In this document: positions 34,115-43,937 of the stretch, in pieces
Layout of the letters: the number at the start of each line of letters is the position of its first letter
How positions within the stretch are numbered: the first letter of the stretch is position 1
DNA from: Pseudomonadales bacterium
GTDB taxonomy: Bacteria > Pseudomonadota > Gammaproteobacteria > Pseudomonadales > Azotimanducaceae
Length of the DNA stretch: 64,000 nucleotides
Assembly: GCA_024234635.1 (NCBI GenBank)
Contig: JACKNX010000009.1
Location: 1-64,000, forward strand
Reading direction: 5' to 3'
Made by a program: the position numbers and the translations under genes
Notes under the pieces: generated by a model
What the model saw: only the letters and a program-made list of their open reading frames with translations
Database searches by the model: none
Told to the model about the DNA's origin: nothing

Positions 34115-36838
34115 TCAGCAGCGCCCCAGCATGGCACTGCACGCCCCCAGCAGACAGGCCTGTATACGTTCCGACGCCTTGCCCATGGCCTCGCCGAGCT
34201 TCGTGGTGCAGGCGTTGTCACCTGTCATCGCGCCCATCGCTGCCTGCATGCCTGCCTGCAGGGCAGTTCGGTCGCCGCGGATGCCGGCGCAGGAGCAGTT
34301 GCACGGGTTGGCGATGCCATCCAGGCGCTGAATGAGCTCAATGACGTTGCCGGCGCGACAGACAGTCGCCTCTGCCTCCGCAGGCTCGGGCGCCGCGCTG
34401 CCGCGCCGCGATGCCTTCGGCAGATCAGGCAGGTCGACTGGCGGTGAATAGCCCGGCGCGCTGCCGGGCATGCCGGTGAGAAAGGTCGACTGCTGACGAC
34501 GCAGCGGCAGACCACCGTTGTCCGCGACACCCATGCTGTTGAGCGACGCCCTGACCGCCTTGTCATAACCCTCGGGATACACCCGGCGGATGTCGCCGCC
34601 GGCGATGTGCATGCGGCCATCCGGCAGGTGGATGTCAGCCGTCACCCGATCGACGACCGCCTGGCGCACCGCGGTGCATTGATCGCCCCCCGGGCTGGCG
34701 GCGACGGCCTGCATCAGCGTCGGCAGATCAAGGATGTCCGCGTCATACCCGAACGTGAGTCCTGCTGCGTCCCTGCGCTGTACCGTCATCTGGTTGGTGA
34801 GCCCGCATTCCCTCACGTTACGCAGCGAACCGCCGGCACCACCCACGGCAATGCGATTGCCATCCGCGGACATCAACACGGCCGTGAGACCTTCGTCGTT
34901 GTCGATGAGCTGCAGGAAATGCTCGCCCACGCCCAGAAACGTGGTGGCGCCGTCTTCGCCAAGTCGGGCGAGATTGGCGAGACCACTTCGGAGCTTCTCG
35001 TCATCCGGGCGCAGATCGCGACTTGCATGCACGGCCGCGCCAAACTGGGCATCGCCATGATTGCCGGTGATGGACCAGATGCCGGATTCCTCGCCTTCGT
35101 CGTAACGGGTGCCGGACTTCCACGTGAACCGCGGGTCCATGCGCATCACGCGCGCGCGCACGTCGAACCGCTTGTTGTCCCCGGCTTTCGGCGCGGCGTT
35201 GGTGATGATGAACACGGCCTCGCCCGCCGCTTTGCCCACATGGAACTTGGTTTCGAACGTGGCCGCCCGATACGACACGCCATCCAACGTCACCGATTCG
35301 AATGGCGTAACGCGATGCAGGCATTTGTCCACGGCGGCATCGTGCCCCCGCCGGTTCTCGATCGGCTCGCCGAAGGATCCGCCACCGTCCGTCAGATTCT
35401 GATAACAGTAGGCGTATGGCGGCGCGTTCAACGCTGCGCCCTGCACGTAGGCATCCCCCAGAATGAGCGACGACGCCTGCGCATCCGTCGCCACCAGCAA
35501 CTGGATCTGAAGACGCACGGGACTCGCAATGCCGCGCCAGGCAACCTTGAGGCACCGCCCGGACAGCGGCATGACATCCCTGAGCAGCACCGTGGCATCG
35601 GCCGTGGCGCGGTTCGCCGTCATCGTCACATCCGGTTGCTCGGAACACTCGAATGTCTGCGTGAGCCATTGATTGCGGATGCGCGTTTCGTCCCCGGCAA
35701 CGCTGGCCGATAGCAAACGGTACGACCCGTCGGGGTTTTCGGCCGCGCCCACCTTGTAGCGACCACCGCCCCACGAGGCGTATTCGGTAAAGAACGCTGC
35801 TATCGCTTCAGCGGCGCTCACCGGATGCTCCGCACCGGCTGTAAAGCCCCGTTCCAGCAGGTCGTAGAGCGCCTGCCGGCTGTTGCCGCTCTGCAGGAAC
35901 AGATCAAGCGCCATATCCGGGCTGTCCGTGGCTTCCAGCAGGTACTGGAAAAAACTGCCGGTGCCATAGGCGTCGCGTCTTGCCTGCGCCGCCAGCGCCG
36001 CCTCCCGCGCCGCGGCATCCGCCGCAGAGGTCTCATTCGCTTTCACCAGGCGCAGCCGGTCCCCCACATCCAGGTCGAGCGGTTGCGCGTAGCTTCTGCG
36101 CAGCGCGAAGTTGTCGTTGGTTTCGTTGATGGCCGCCACCAGCTTTTCGGTCATGCCGGTTTTCCAGATGGCCTGCATGGCAAAACCCTGGGAACCACCC
36201 TCACGCACCCATTCCGCCTGCGAGCAACGCCCACCCGCTTTCTGGGAGCCATGCAGAAGTTCATGTGTCAGCGAGAGCCGGAAATTGAACAACCGCTCCG
36301 GGGTATCCAGTGTTGGCAGCCGCTTGATTGCGATGGCGGCCTGCGCAAAGCGGGGGGCAGCATCCGGCGCGCAGTCCGTGCCGTACTCCGCATACACGTC
36401 AGCGGGCTCAAGCTGATCGTCCGCGAAGATCAGCAGGCGTCGCTCGTTGCCTGCAGTGACAAAGGTTTCGTAGAGCGGTGCGGGGACGCCCCACCGCTCG
36501 AGCTGCGGGATGAGATTGCGCTCGATGATGCTCTCCTGACCGGACAGCAGCGTGGACAACGCCGCCAGCGACGGCGGTGATGCGAGACCGAGGGCTTCGA
36601 ACAGGGCCTTCATGCGTTGCGGCGGCTGGAAGCGGGAATTGACCTCAAACGCCGGCGTTTCGAGCGCAAGGTTCCAGGCCGGCGCCGGGGTTCTGGCGAT
36701 GGGGTACGGCAGCCCCTCCTGAACCACGACATACAGGCGCTTGTCAGGCCAGCGGGTCGGCTCCGCCGCCGAGGGTGTGGGCATGAGAATCAGCAGCAGG
36801 GTCATGACAAGCGGGAGAGTCGCTGTCCACTTCATCAT
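34115..36838 (-). CDS. large secreted protein with HExxH metallopeptidase-like site
   Basis: This 907-residue protein has a signal peptide (LPLVMTLLLILMPTPSAA). I do not recognise the family. THELLHGSQKAGG at about 191-203 is an HExxH zinc-binding motif, and WVREGG at about 210-215 supplies a Glu 17 residues further on, as in gluzincins, so a zinc peptidase site is plausible. Large beta-rich segments follow, then a Cys-rich tail (CNCSC near 845-849, more Cys near 875-907). Two start codons are adjacent (36838 and 36835). It is tail to tail with the dienelactone hydrolase gene and 15 kb from the MACPF region, so any connection with that system is speculative. Confidence 0.68.
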   Translation of the reverse strand: MMKWTATLPLVMTLLLILMPTPSAAEPTRWPDKRLYVVVQEGLPYPIARTPAPAWNLALETPAFEVNSRFQPPQRMKALFEALGLASPPSLAALSTLLSGQESIIERNLIPQLERWGVPAPLYETFVTAGNERRLLIFADDQLEPADVYAEYGTDCAPDAAPRFAQAAIAIKRLPTLDTPERLFNFRLSLTHELLHGSQKAGGRCSQAEWVREGGSQGFAMQAIWKTGMTEKLVAAINETNDNFALRRSYAQPLDLDVGDRLRLVKANETSAADAAAREAALAAQARRDAYGTGSFFQYLLEATDSPDMALDLFLQSGNSRQALYDLLERGFTAGAEHPVSAAEAIAAFFTEYASWGGGRYKVGAAENPDGSYRLLSASVAGDETRIRNQWLTQTFECSEQPDVTMTANRATADATVLLRDVMPLSGRCLKVAWRGIASPVRLQIQLLVATDAQASSLILGDAYVQGAALNAPPYAYCYQNLTDGGGSFGEPIENRRGHDAAVDKCLHRVTPFESVTLDGVSYRAATFETKFHVGKAAGEAVFIITNAAPKAGDNKRFDVRARVMRMDPRFTWKSGTRYDEGEESGIWSITGNHGDAQFGAAVHASRDLRPDDEKLRSGLANLARLGEDGATTFLGVGEHFLQLIDNDEGLTAVLMSADGNRIAVGGAGGSLRNVRECGLTNQMTVQRRDAAGLTFGYDADILDLPTLMQAVAASPGGDQCTAVRQAVVDRVTADIHLPDGRMHIAGGDIRRVYPEGYDKAVRASLNSMGVADNGGLPLRRQQSTFLTGMPGSAPGYSPPVDLPDLPKASRRGSAAPEPAEAEATVCRAGNVIELIQRLDGIANPCNCSCAGIRGDRTALQAGMQAAMGAMTGDNACTTKLGEAMGKASERIQACLLGACSAMLGRC

Positions 36839-37013
36839 CCGGGCGGTCCAACCATGAAACGGCCGGCAGTTTACGGATCAGGCAGGCAACGGGGAACGCA
36901 CCGAGGCCACAACATTGAACTTCCACGAAGCGGCGCGAGAGCCATGCGCGCGGCGCGAAGCGAACCCGCCGGGCACAAATACGCCTGTCGGCCGTGTCGC
37001 TTCGCCCGGCTTG

Positions 37014-39188
37014 TCAGGAACCCAGCGCCAGCGTCTGATCACCCCGCCGCACGTTCACCGGAATGGCGCTCATCATGGGCATGCCCGTGCGGGGGTCGTA
37101 GTCCTCATCCACGGACGTGAGCCTGCCCGTGTTGCTGCCGATGCTGAACAGCTTGTGATCTTCCGTGGGCGCGTCGCCAAACGAGTGCGCCATGGAGATG
37201 ACACCCGGCTTCACGTCGTCCGCCTCTTCCACCACCCCGAGGATGGCCGCACGGGCGGAGGCAATTTCCACCACGTCGCCGGCATGCAATCCCATGGCCG
37301 CCAGATCGTCCGGATGCATGTACGCCGGGTTGTAACGGCCGTTTTTCATGAGCTTCGGAATGTCGCGGCCGGAGGAGTTGTACACATCGTTCAGCCGCCG
37401 GCTGACGAGGCGATGCGTGAACGTCTGCTCGCCCCGATAGCCCGCATGCCCGGTGGTTGGCTCCTGACGCACCTCGCGCAACTCACCCAGCATGATGGCA
37501 TTGCCGAGATCGAGTCTTTCCTCGCAGTCCGCTTCGCGGGGCAGCACACAAATGGACGGGTCGTCGAAGATATGACCGTGCGGATGCTGCTTCACTTCGC
37601 CAAGCGGAATGCGCGATCCCGCCGTGAGCACCTCGAACAGTTCGTCCGTGGTGGGCTCGTTTGTCATGTCCAGCGCCTGGCCGTTCAGCGTGAGCGGCAG
37701 GCCCATGCGCTGCGCGAGGCGGTAGAACACCTGCCACTCCTCCAGCAGGTCTGATCCCGCAGGCGGTGGCACCAGCGCCGGCTGGTACATGGCGTACGGC
37801 TCCGGGTAACCGGTGGACAGCCCGTAGAACCACACGCCTTCGTTCGGCATGGTGATGCCGGGTACTTCCAGCCCAAGCTTGGGCGGCAACACGTAGTGGC
37901 TCATCTTCGCCGTGGCGGACAGCTTGATGTCCAGCGACACACTGAGTTCCAGATGTTTCAGCGCCTCCCACGTCTTGAGCTGATCCGGCCACGCCGCCAG
38001 CGGATTGCCGCCAACGCTGAACAGGGCCTTCACCTGCCCTTCGCCGCCCAGCAGGATCTCGTCCGCCAGCGCCGCCGCCGACAGACCACCGGCGTTATCC
38101 GTGAGATTGCGCACGCGCAGTTCCGTGCCGTAGCCATACGCCTGCGGCTTGGGCTCCGGCTGCGCCCGCCCGTGCCGCGTTGGCAGCAGCACAAACGGAT
38201 TGGGCATCTTCTCGCCCGCGCGCAACCAGCGGCCACACAGGGTATTGATAGCGAGCACCAGGTACTCCGTGAGCGTGCCGCGCGGCGCCATGTTGGGGCC
38301 GGTACCGGCGGTGACCATGCCGCGCGTACCAGTGGCAAACGTGCGCGCCGCCTCGACAAGCGTCTGCACGGGCACCTCCGCGCGCGCCGCCACATATTCC
38401 GGCGTGAACGGCGCCACCGCTTCCTTCAGCGCCGCGAAGCCGGCCGTTTCCGCGTCGACGAACGCGGTGTCCACCCAGCCCTCGCGAATGATGAGATGCG
38501 CAATGCCCGCGAGAATGGTGGGGTCTTCACCGGGCTTGCACTGCACGTGCACGGCCGCCTTGCGCGCGCACTCCGTCCTGCGCGGATCGATGACCACCAG
38601 TTGCATGCCACGCTTCAGCGCATCGTGCAGCCGCTTGCCGGGGTTGTACTGGGGAATGCCGCCCCATTTCGACACCACGGGGTTGGCACCCACCAGCATC
38701 CACGTATCCGATTCCGCAAACGGCTGAGGGCCGGCATGCCAGCGACCGTGAAAGGCCATGGCCATGGGCTTGCCAGGCTGATCGATGGAGCCGGAGGAGA
38801 ACAGCATGGGCGAGCCGATGGCGTTCAGCAGTGCCTGCGCCATGGGCTTGGCGAGCGGATAGGGAAAGGAGAAGGTACCGGTATACACCGCCACGGATCG
38901 CGGTCCATAGCGACGGACGATGGCCTGGAGTTTTTCCGCAATGTCATCCAGGGCTTTGTCATAAGCGATCGGGCGATGCCCGCCGGCGGTTTTCAGCTGC
39001 GGCGCCAGCAACCGCTCCGCGTGGTAATGCTGCTCCGGGAGTTGCCGGCCCTTGATGCACGTGTAGCCGTGGTACATGGGGTTGTCGATGTCGCCCAGTA
39101 CTTTCACAACACGATCGTTTTCCACCGTGACGTTGACGCCGCAGAAGGCGTGGCAGAAACGGCAGATGGCGGTTCTGACTTCGGACAT
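37014..39188 (-). CDS. molybdopterin-dependent oxidoreductase (DMSO reductase family)
   Basis: This 724-residue enzyme has an N-terminal [4Fe-4S] site Cys9-x2-Cys12-x3-Cys16-x27-Cys44 (CRFCHAFCG ... YTCIKGR), then the molybdopterin-binding domains typical of formate dehydrogenase-like and thiosulfate/arsenate-type oxidoreductases: WMLVGANPVVSKWG near 170 and NSSGRDIPKLM near 614. No Tat or Sec signal is visible, so it is probably cytoplasmic. I choose ATG 39188 with GGGGGAGA 6 nt upstream rather than GTG 39203. No iron-sulfur or membrane subunit is adjacent, so it may be soluble and self-contained. It lies 75 bp downstream of fumC on the same strand. Confidence 0.9.
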   Translation of the reverse strand: MSEVRTAICRFCHAFCGVNVTVENDRVVKVLGDIDNPMYHGYTCIKGRQLPEQHYHAERLLAPQLKTAGGHRPIAYDKALDDIAEKLQAIVRRYGPRSVAVYTGTFSFPYPLAKPMAQALLNAIGSPMLFSSGSIDQPGKPMAMAFHGRWHAGPQPFAESDTWMLVGANPVVSKWGGIPQYNPGKRLHDALKRGMQLVVIDPRRTECARKAAVHVQCKPGEDPTILAGIAHLIIREGWVDTAFVDAETAGFAALKEAVAPFTPEYVAARAEVPVQTLVEAARTFATGTRGMVTAGTGPNMAPRGTLTEYLVLAINTLCGRWLRAGEKMPNPFVLLPTRHGRAQPEPKPQAYGYGTELRVRNLTDNAGGLSAAALADEILLGGEGQVKALFSVGGNPLAAWPDQLKTWEALKHLELSVSLDIKLSATAKMSHYVLPPKLGLEVPGITMPNEGVWFYGLSTGYPEPYAMYQPALVPPPAGSDLLEEWQVFYRLAQRMGLPLTLNGQALDMTNEPTTDELFEVLTAGSRIPLGEVKQHPHGHIFDDPSICVLPREADCEERLDLGNAIMLGELREVRQEPTTGHAGYRGEQTFTHRLVSRRLNDVYNSSGRDIPKLMKNGRYNPAYMHPDDLAAMGLHAGDVVEIASARAAILGVVEEADDVKPGVISMAHSFGDAPTEDHKLFSIGSNTGRLTSVDEDYDPRTGMPMMSAIPVNVRRGDQTLALGS

Positions 39189-39263
39189 GGCGCTCTCCCC
39201 CACTCGCTTTGAATCAGAAACTACGCCGCAACGAATCCGCGATCAAGGAACGGAACGGGAATA

Positions 39264-40637
39264 TCAGCCTTCGCCGGTGAGCCGCGCCGGATCAAGCAGG
39301 GTCCGCAGCTCCTCCCGGGAAAACGAGGTCATCTCCGCGGCAACATCGATGATGGGACGGCCTTCGAGGTAGGCCCGCTTCGCAATCTCCGCCGCCTTCA
39401 TGTAGCCGATTACCGGATTCAGCGCGGTCACCAGTATCGGGTTTCGGCCGAGCACGTCAGCCAGTCGCTCTTCGTTGACCTGAAAGGTTCGTATGGCGCG
39501 CTCGCCGAGCAGCAACACGACGTTGCTCAGCAGTTCCATGCTCGAGAGGATATTGTTGGCAATCATCGGCAACATGACGTTCAGCTCGAAGTTTCCGGAC
39601 TGTCCGCCGATGGTGATGGCCGCATCGTTGCCAATCACCTGGGCAGCCACCATTGCCGCCGACTCCGGAATTACCGGATTCACCTTCCCCGGCATGATCG
39701 ACGAACCCGGCTGCAACGCTTCCAGGGATATTTCCCCCAGGCCCGCCAATGGGCCCGAGTTCATCCAGCGCAGATCATTGGCGATCTTCATGATGCTGAC
39801 CGCGGTTGCTTTCAGCAGTCCGGATAACGCGACAATCGTGTCCTGGGAGCCAATCAGCGCAAAGAATGATCTGGCAGGTACAAACGGCAGACCTGTCGCT
39901 TCCGTCAGCAGCCGGCACACGGTTCCGGCAAACTCCGGGTGAGCGTTGAGGCCGGTGCCCACCGCCGTCCCCCCCTGGGCAAGCGTCTGCAAGGCAGGCT
40001 GGATGTGCCGCAGATTGGTGATGTTCGCATCAATCTGCGCCGCCCAGCCCAGCAGGATCTGTCCCATGGTCACCGGCACGGCATCCATCAGGTGGGTGCG
40101 CCCGGTCTTGATGTGATGTTTCATCGCGTCCGCTTTCCGCTCGATCTCAGTTTTCAGCGCTTCAAGCGCCGGCAGGAGGCGCTGGTGGAGCATCAGCGCC
40201 GCGCTCAGATGAATGGTGGTGGGAATGACGTCGTTGCTGCTCTGGCCATGGTTCACATGGTCGTTGGGACTGACCGGCTTGCCGCGAATACGCGTTGCCA
40301 GGGTGGCGATGACTTCATTGGCGTTCATGTTGGAGCTGGTGCCGGACCCCGTCTGGTAGACATCGACAGGGAAGTGGCTCATCAAAGACGTTGTGCCCTC
40401 GAGCTCCCGACACGCCGTGACGATTGCCTCAGCAACGTCCGGCCCGATCGTCGCGAGATTGCCGTTGGCTTTCGCCGCGACGCATTTCAGCAGCACCAGC
40501 GCGCGCACGAAGGCGGGCGGCATCGATTGACCGCTGACGGGGAAGTTGTTGATGGCCCGCTGCGTCTGGGCGCCATAGAGTGCATCCGCGGGCACCTCGA
40601 CGTCGCCCAGGCTGTCGGTTTCAATGCGGGTTGTCAT
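39264..40637 (-). CDS. fumC: fumarate hydratase class II
   Basis: This 457-residue cytoplasmic enzyme interconverts fumarate and malate in the TCA cycle. It has the N-terminal VPADALYGAQTQRAINNF, the TGSGTSSNMNANEV block, GRTHLMDAVPVTMGQ and the superfamily signature GSSIMPGKVNP. The length equals the usual FumC. The ATG at 40637 is preferred over GTG 40649, since GAGG sits about 11 nt upstream and the product then starts MTTRIETDSLG as in the family. It sits upstream of the molybdopterin enzyme, with an open 75-bp gap; joint transcription is possible. Upstream is a 210-bp spacer with nothing that I can call. Confidence 0.96.
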   Translation of the reverse strand: MTTRIETDSLGDVEVPADALYGAQTQRAINNFPVSGQSMPPAFVRALVLLKCVAAKANGNLATIGPDVAEAIVTACRELEGTTSLMSHFPVDVYQTGSGTSSNMNANEVIATLATRIRGKPVSPNDHVNHGQSSNDVIPTTIHLSAALMLHQRLLPALEALKTEIERKADAMKHHIKTGRTHLMDAVPVTMGQILLGWAAQIDANITNLRHIQPALQTLAQGGTAVGTGLNAHPEFAGTVCRLLTEATGLPFVPARSFFALIGSQDTIVALSGLLKATAVSIMKIANDLRWMNSGPLAGLGEISLEALQPGSSIMPGKVNPVIPESAAMVAAQVIGNDAAITIGGQSGNFELNVMLPMIANNILSSMELLSNVVLLLGERAIRTFQVNEERLADVLGRNPILVTALNPVIGYMKAAEIAKRAYLEGRPIIDVAAEMTSFSREELRTLLDPARLTGEG

Positions 40638-40847
40638 AACGGCGTGCACCTCGTTTCGATTGAGCGGACATCAGCAGTCTATTCACAACATCGGCGGCAA
40701 TGCGCATGCACACGTGGCTCGCTCAATCCACGGTGGACGACTGCGAAATACCTGCTGCAACGTGCGCGGTTGCTGCAGCCCTAGTGGCCGGCACGGCCGA
40801 ATGAACAGATGGCATGGCTACCTTGCGCATTCCCTGCCGGTAAAATT

Positions 40848-41126
40848 TCAACAGTCCTCGTAACGGAACTCTACAAGGTAGACGTTTCTTCCTTTGCCAT
40901 GCACGGCCGTGCGGAGCAGTTCCGCAACGCTGGGAAAACCGGACCGACGAGCCAGTTCGGGCGTGATGCCCTCAAAATCCATGGGTCTGATGCGCTCAAT
41001 GACAACATGACCTTCTTCCATTCGATATCGGTTGCCCACCTTTACCCGGGGAGACATCCACACGCGCAGACTGCAGGTGATTTCGCCGAGCTGTACCCGC
41101 TCCCTGAGATGTTTGGCGAATTGCAT
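40848..41126 (-). CDS. small ASCH/PUA-like domain protein
   Basis: This 92-residue cytoplasmic protein resembles ASCH-type PUA-like domains, which bind RNA or act as small hydrolases. The segments ITCSLRVWMSPRVKVGNRY, GHVVIERI, ITPELARRSGFPSVAEL and RNVYLVEFRYEDC fit the family pattern that I recall. The ribosome site is weak (GGAAGA). It follows the 165-residue membrane protein gene on the same strand with a 32-bp gap, so the two may be cotranscribed. The function is unknown. Confidence 0.7.
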   Translation of the reverse strand: MQFAKHLRERVQLGEITCSLRVWMSPRVKVGNRYRMEEGHVVIERIRPMDFEGITPELARRSGFPSVAELLRTAVHGKGRNVYLVEFRYEDC

Positions 41127-41158
41127 GGCAACGCGTTGCTATCTTCCGGAATTGAACA

Positions 41159-41656
41159 TCAGGCAACTTGCGAACGGGTTTGCGTACCTGTACCCACTGA
41201 ATCGCCGAAGACGCGTTCAACGTAGTGTCGAAAATCCATGGAAAGCATTTCTTTCTGTCTGTGGTAGGAAGCGGATCCACCCGCTGTGGAAAGAATTGGA
41301 CGCACTGAAGCCACTATACGTCCAAGGTGCGCGGACTGGATCGCGCCAAGGCGGTGCTTGTGATACTGCGCATCCAGCGAAAACAATACCTGCAGCACCA
41401 GCAGGTCGAAGCGTCCCCGATCTTCCTTCGACAGGCTGTCATCGTCGCGCAGGCCTTTCCGGTAGAGTTGATGGAGATCCGGGCTCTGCGCCAAACTCGC
41501 CAACCAGGCGTTCTGCAATTCCGCCTGCGAATGCACCACCGCGCTCTGGATGCCCACGTTCGCTTGCCGAACCTGAAAAGCCAGATAGATGAGGGTGACA
41601 AGCACGGAGAGTGCCCCCACAAGTTCGGCGATTGCGCCTATTGCGTCCCAGTTCAT
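41159..41656 (-). CDS. small membrane-anchored protein of unknown function
   Basis: This 165-residue protein has one N-terminal transmembrane segment (IGAIAELVGALSVLVTLIYLAFQVR) followed by a soluble helical domain (VVHSQAELQNAWLASLAQ, HQLYRKGLRDDDSLSKED). This organisation recurs in many proteobacteria as an unnamed family; no function is known to me. GGGAGGAGGAAAG just before the ATG is a strong ribosome site and fixes the start, although the frame is open further upstream. It is followed by the ASCH-like gene. The dispersed repeat lies 57 bp upstream of its start. Confidence 0.75.
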   Translation of the reverse strand: MNWDAIGAIAELVGALSVLVTLIYLAFQVRQANVGIQSAVVHSQAELQNAWLASLAQSPDLHQLYRKGLRDDDSLSKEDRGRFDLLVLQVLFSLDAQYHKHRLGAIQSAHLGRIVASVRPILSTAGGSASYHRQKEMLSMDFRHYVERVFGDSVGTGTQTRSQVA

Positions 41657-41712
41657 CTTTCCTCCTCCCGTTTCATGAATCAGGAGCCAAGCCTTAGCAG
41701 GATGCTTTTTCA

Positions 41713-41776
41713 GCAGCCTCTCATGGAACTTCAGTTCCATGCGCGACAGCGCTGGCAATCGCAAAGCGGCCAGCTG
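41713..41776 (-). repeat. dispersed 64-bp repeat, copy 2
   Basis: This is the partner of 532-594 (about 58 of 64 positions). On the minus strand it abuts the stop codon of the S9 peptidase gene directly. It contains CAGCTG, CAGCGCTG and a perfect hairpin ATGGAACT-GA-AGTTCCAT, then GAGAGGCTGCTG and an AAAAAG run. Copy 1 keeps a hairpin here with different bases, which suggests that the structure matters. Confidence 0.75.
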
Positions 41777-43789
41777 TTAGTGGACTTCCCCCGGTCCACC
41801 AGAGACCTCCGGGCTACGCAGATGCTCCCCCAAAAACCTGTCCAGCTCCCCCAACATCCCAATGCGGGTCTGGCCATCCGACAACCAGTGATCCTCACCG
41901 GAAAACTCCACGTACCGAACATCCTTCTTCGCCTTCTCCAGCGCATCGCGCATGCGCCAGGACTGCGTCACGGGTACCACGGTATCGAGCTTTCCGTGTA
42001 TCAGCAGAAATGGCGCCTTCGCTTTCTCCGCATGAAATGCCGGCGACGCCGCCTCCAGCGCTTCACGATCCTCGCGCCGGTCACCAATGATCATGTTGAA
42101 CCAGTCCATGCCGGCGCTGTAACGCCCCCACTTCATTTCATCCACGCTCAGCATGGCGGGAAGATCGGAGACTCCGGCAATACTGGCCACGCAGCGATAG
42201 CGTTCAGGCGTCACCACACCTCCCATGAGCGCGGCATAACCGCCATAACTCCCACCGACGATGCAGGTACGCGAGGCATCGGCAAGCCCCGCTTTACCAA
42301 GCGCCACCACGGCGTCCTCCACGTCCGACTGCATGAGCTTGCCCCACTGCCGGTAGCCGGCTTTCTGCCAGTCGAGGCCATAACCATCCGAGCCACGGAA
42401 GTTCGGCTGCACAACCACATAGCCGCGCGAGGCGAGAAACGCTGCCCACCAGTCGAACGAGAGGTCATCCCGGGCGGTCGGGCCACCATGCACCAGCACC
42501 ACCAGCGGGAGATCGCCTGTTTCGGTTGCACCAGGGGGGAACGTGACGTACGCGGGTACGGCCGTGCCATCGCGCGCGGGATAACGGATGGCCTGACGCG
42601 CACCCAGCCTGTCGGGGGTAAGTTCGGGATAGTTCAGCGCAAGGAGTTGCAGCTTGGCATCGCCACGCCGCCACAGGTAGTAACCACCGGCATCACCCGG
42701 ATTCTCCAGATAGATGACGAACAGCTCCCGCCTGCTGTCCCAGGAAGACAACAGCAACACGGCGTTCGGTGCCATCCTGCGCAGACTCGCCTGCACGGCT
42801 GCCAGATCCGGGTCGAAGAAATGCTGTTCGGCCAGATCGTCCACAATCAGCGCACCCACCAGCGCGCCGGTCCAGTTGTCGCCGATGCTGCCGCTGACAT
42901 CTTTTTCGGGATGCGAGAACAGCACTTCGCGCTGGCCGGATTCGGGATGCACGGCGTACAGCAGGGTGCGCTTCTCGCCGTCGGGAACATCGAGAAATAC
43001 CGGCCGTCCGTCGGCAGTCATGTTGACCAGGCCGATCGTGCCGGTGGGGGTGGTGCCGGAGAGCACTTCACGCGGCTTGCCGTCGCGCAGGTCCAGCACG
43101 GACCACCGGTTCCTGATATCCGCCACGTCGAGACGGAATACAGGCTCACCACGCGAATCGAAGATGTAGTGTTTTGTGTCTGCACTGCCCTGCAGATAGG
43201 TACGCGTGCTGCCACGCGACAGGTTCACGTCGTACACATTCAGCGTGCCTTCGCGATACGGGGATGAGCGAATCACCATGCGCCCCACGTCCGGCCTGCC
43301 GGGCAGTGGAGACCACAAGCCGTCGAACACAAGACCCCAGTCGTAGGTGTCCTTGCGCTTCACCAGGTAGGTGCGACGGTCCTCCAGATCGAGAAGGGCT
43401 GTACGCCACAGGTCAACATGCCGTCTCCCCGGCGTGAGCACCCAGTAAGGCACGCCGCGACTGGCAGGCAAGGTGGCGGAAAGCAGATACGTGGCGCGGC
43501 GTTCGTCGGCGAAGCCGACCTTGCGCATCACGGCCTTGTCGTCCTCGCGCGCCGTGGGGCGGTGGGTGATGCCGGCAACCGTCTCTCCGCTCGCAACCGC
43601 CACCACCTGCAGAAACTGCTCGCCTTCCGCCGTGTTGCGGCCAATGGCCAGGTGCTGGCCATCAGGTGATAGCGCCACATCGAACAGGGCTGGCAGCCGC
43701 CCATAGGCGGACGGAGGCAGCATGTCCGCGTGCGAAGACGCCAGCAACGGCGATACAAAAACCAGCGCAGGCAACAGCCATCGATGCAT
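41777..43789 (-). CDS. S9 family (prolyl oligopeptidase-type) peptidase
   Basis: This 670-residue protein has a signal peptide (LLPALVFVSPLLASSHA) and a beta-propeller-like first half. The catalytic alpha/beta-hydrolase domain carries the nucleophile Ser in GGSYGGYAALMG at about 514, Asp in HGKLDTVVPV at about 604 and His in GEDHWLSD at about 634. S9 peptidases cleave short peptides, often after proline or acyl groups; this one is predicted to be periplasmic or exported. Its stop codon abuts the dispersed repeat. It is divergent from the EthD-like gene over a 148-bp spacer. Confidence 0.93.
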   Translation of the reverse strand: MHRWLLPALVFVSPLLASSHADMLPPSAYGRLPALFDVALSPDGQHLAIGRNTAEGEQFLQVVAVASGETVAGITHRPTAREDDKAVMRKVGFADERRATYLLSATLPASRGVPYWVLTPGRRHVDLWRTALLDLEDRRTYLVKRKDTYDWGLVFDGLWSPLPGRPDVGRMVIRSSPYREGTLNVYDVNLSRGSTRTYLQGSADTKHYIFDSRGEPVFRLDVADIRNRWSVLDLRDGKPREVLSGTTPTGTIGLVNMTADGRPVFLDVPDGEKRTLLYAVHPESGQREVLFSHPEKDVSGSIGDNWTGALVGALIVDDLAEQHFFDPDLAAVQASLRRMAPNAVLLLSSWDSRRELFVIYLENPGDAGGYYLWRRGDAKLQLLALNYPELTPDRLGARQAIRYPARDGTAVPAYVTFPPGATETGDLPLVVLVHGGPTARDDLSFDWWAAFLASRGYVVVQPNFRGSDGYGLDWQKAGYRQWGKLMQSDVEDAVVALGKAGLADASRTCIVGGSYGGYAALMGGVVTPERYRCVASIAGVSDLPAMLSVDEMKWGRYSAGMDWFNMIIGDRREDREALEAASPAFHAEKAKAPFLLIHGKLDTVVPVTQSWRMRDALEKAKKDVRYVEFSGEDHWLSDGQTRIGMLGELDRFLGEHLRSPEVSGGPGEVH

Positions 43790-43937
43790 GAGCCACTCCC
43801 TGTGAACCCCCCGATCCCGCCACCAACCATGCCACCAATCACATCACCTTTCCATATCACCCGGTCGCGTCGCTTCCGCTCCCGTGCGCTACAAGCGGTA
43901 TGCTTTGCATCCATCTTTGGCGAAGGGAGAAAACACC

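Noticed and set aside
41327..43267. 646-codon plus-strand open frame opposite the S9 peptidase gene
   Set aside because: It is antisense to a well-supported peptidase; its translation is His/Arg-rich with no domain.
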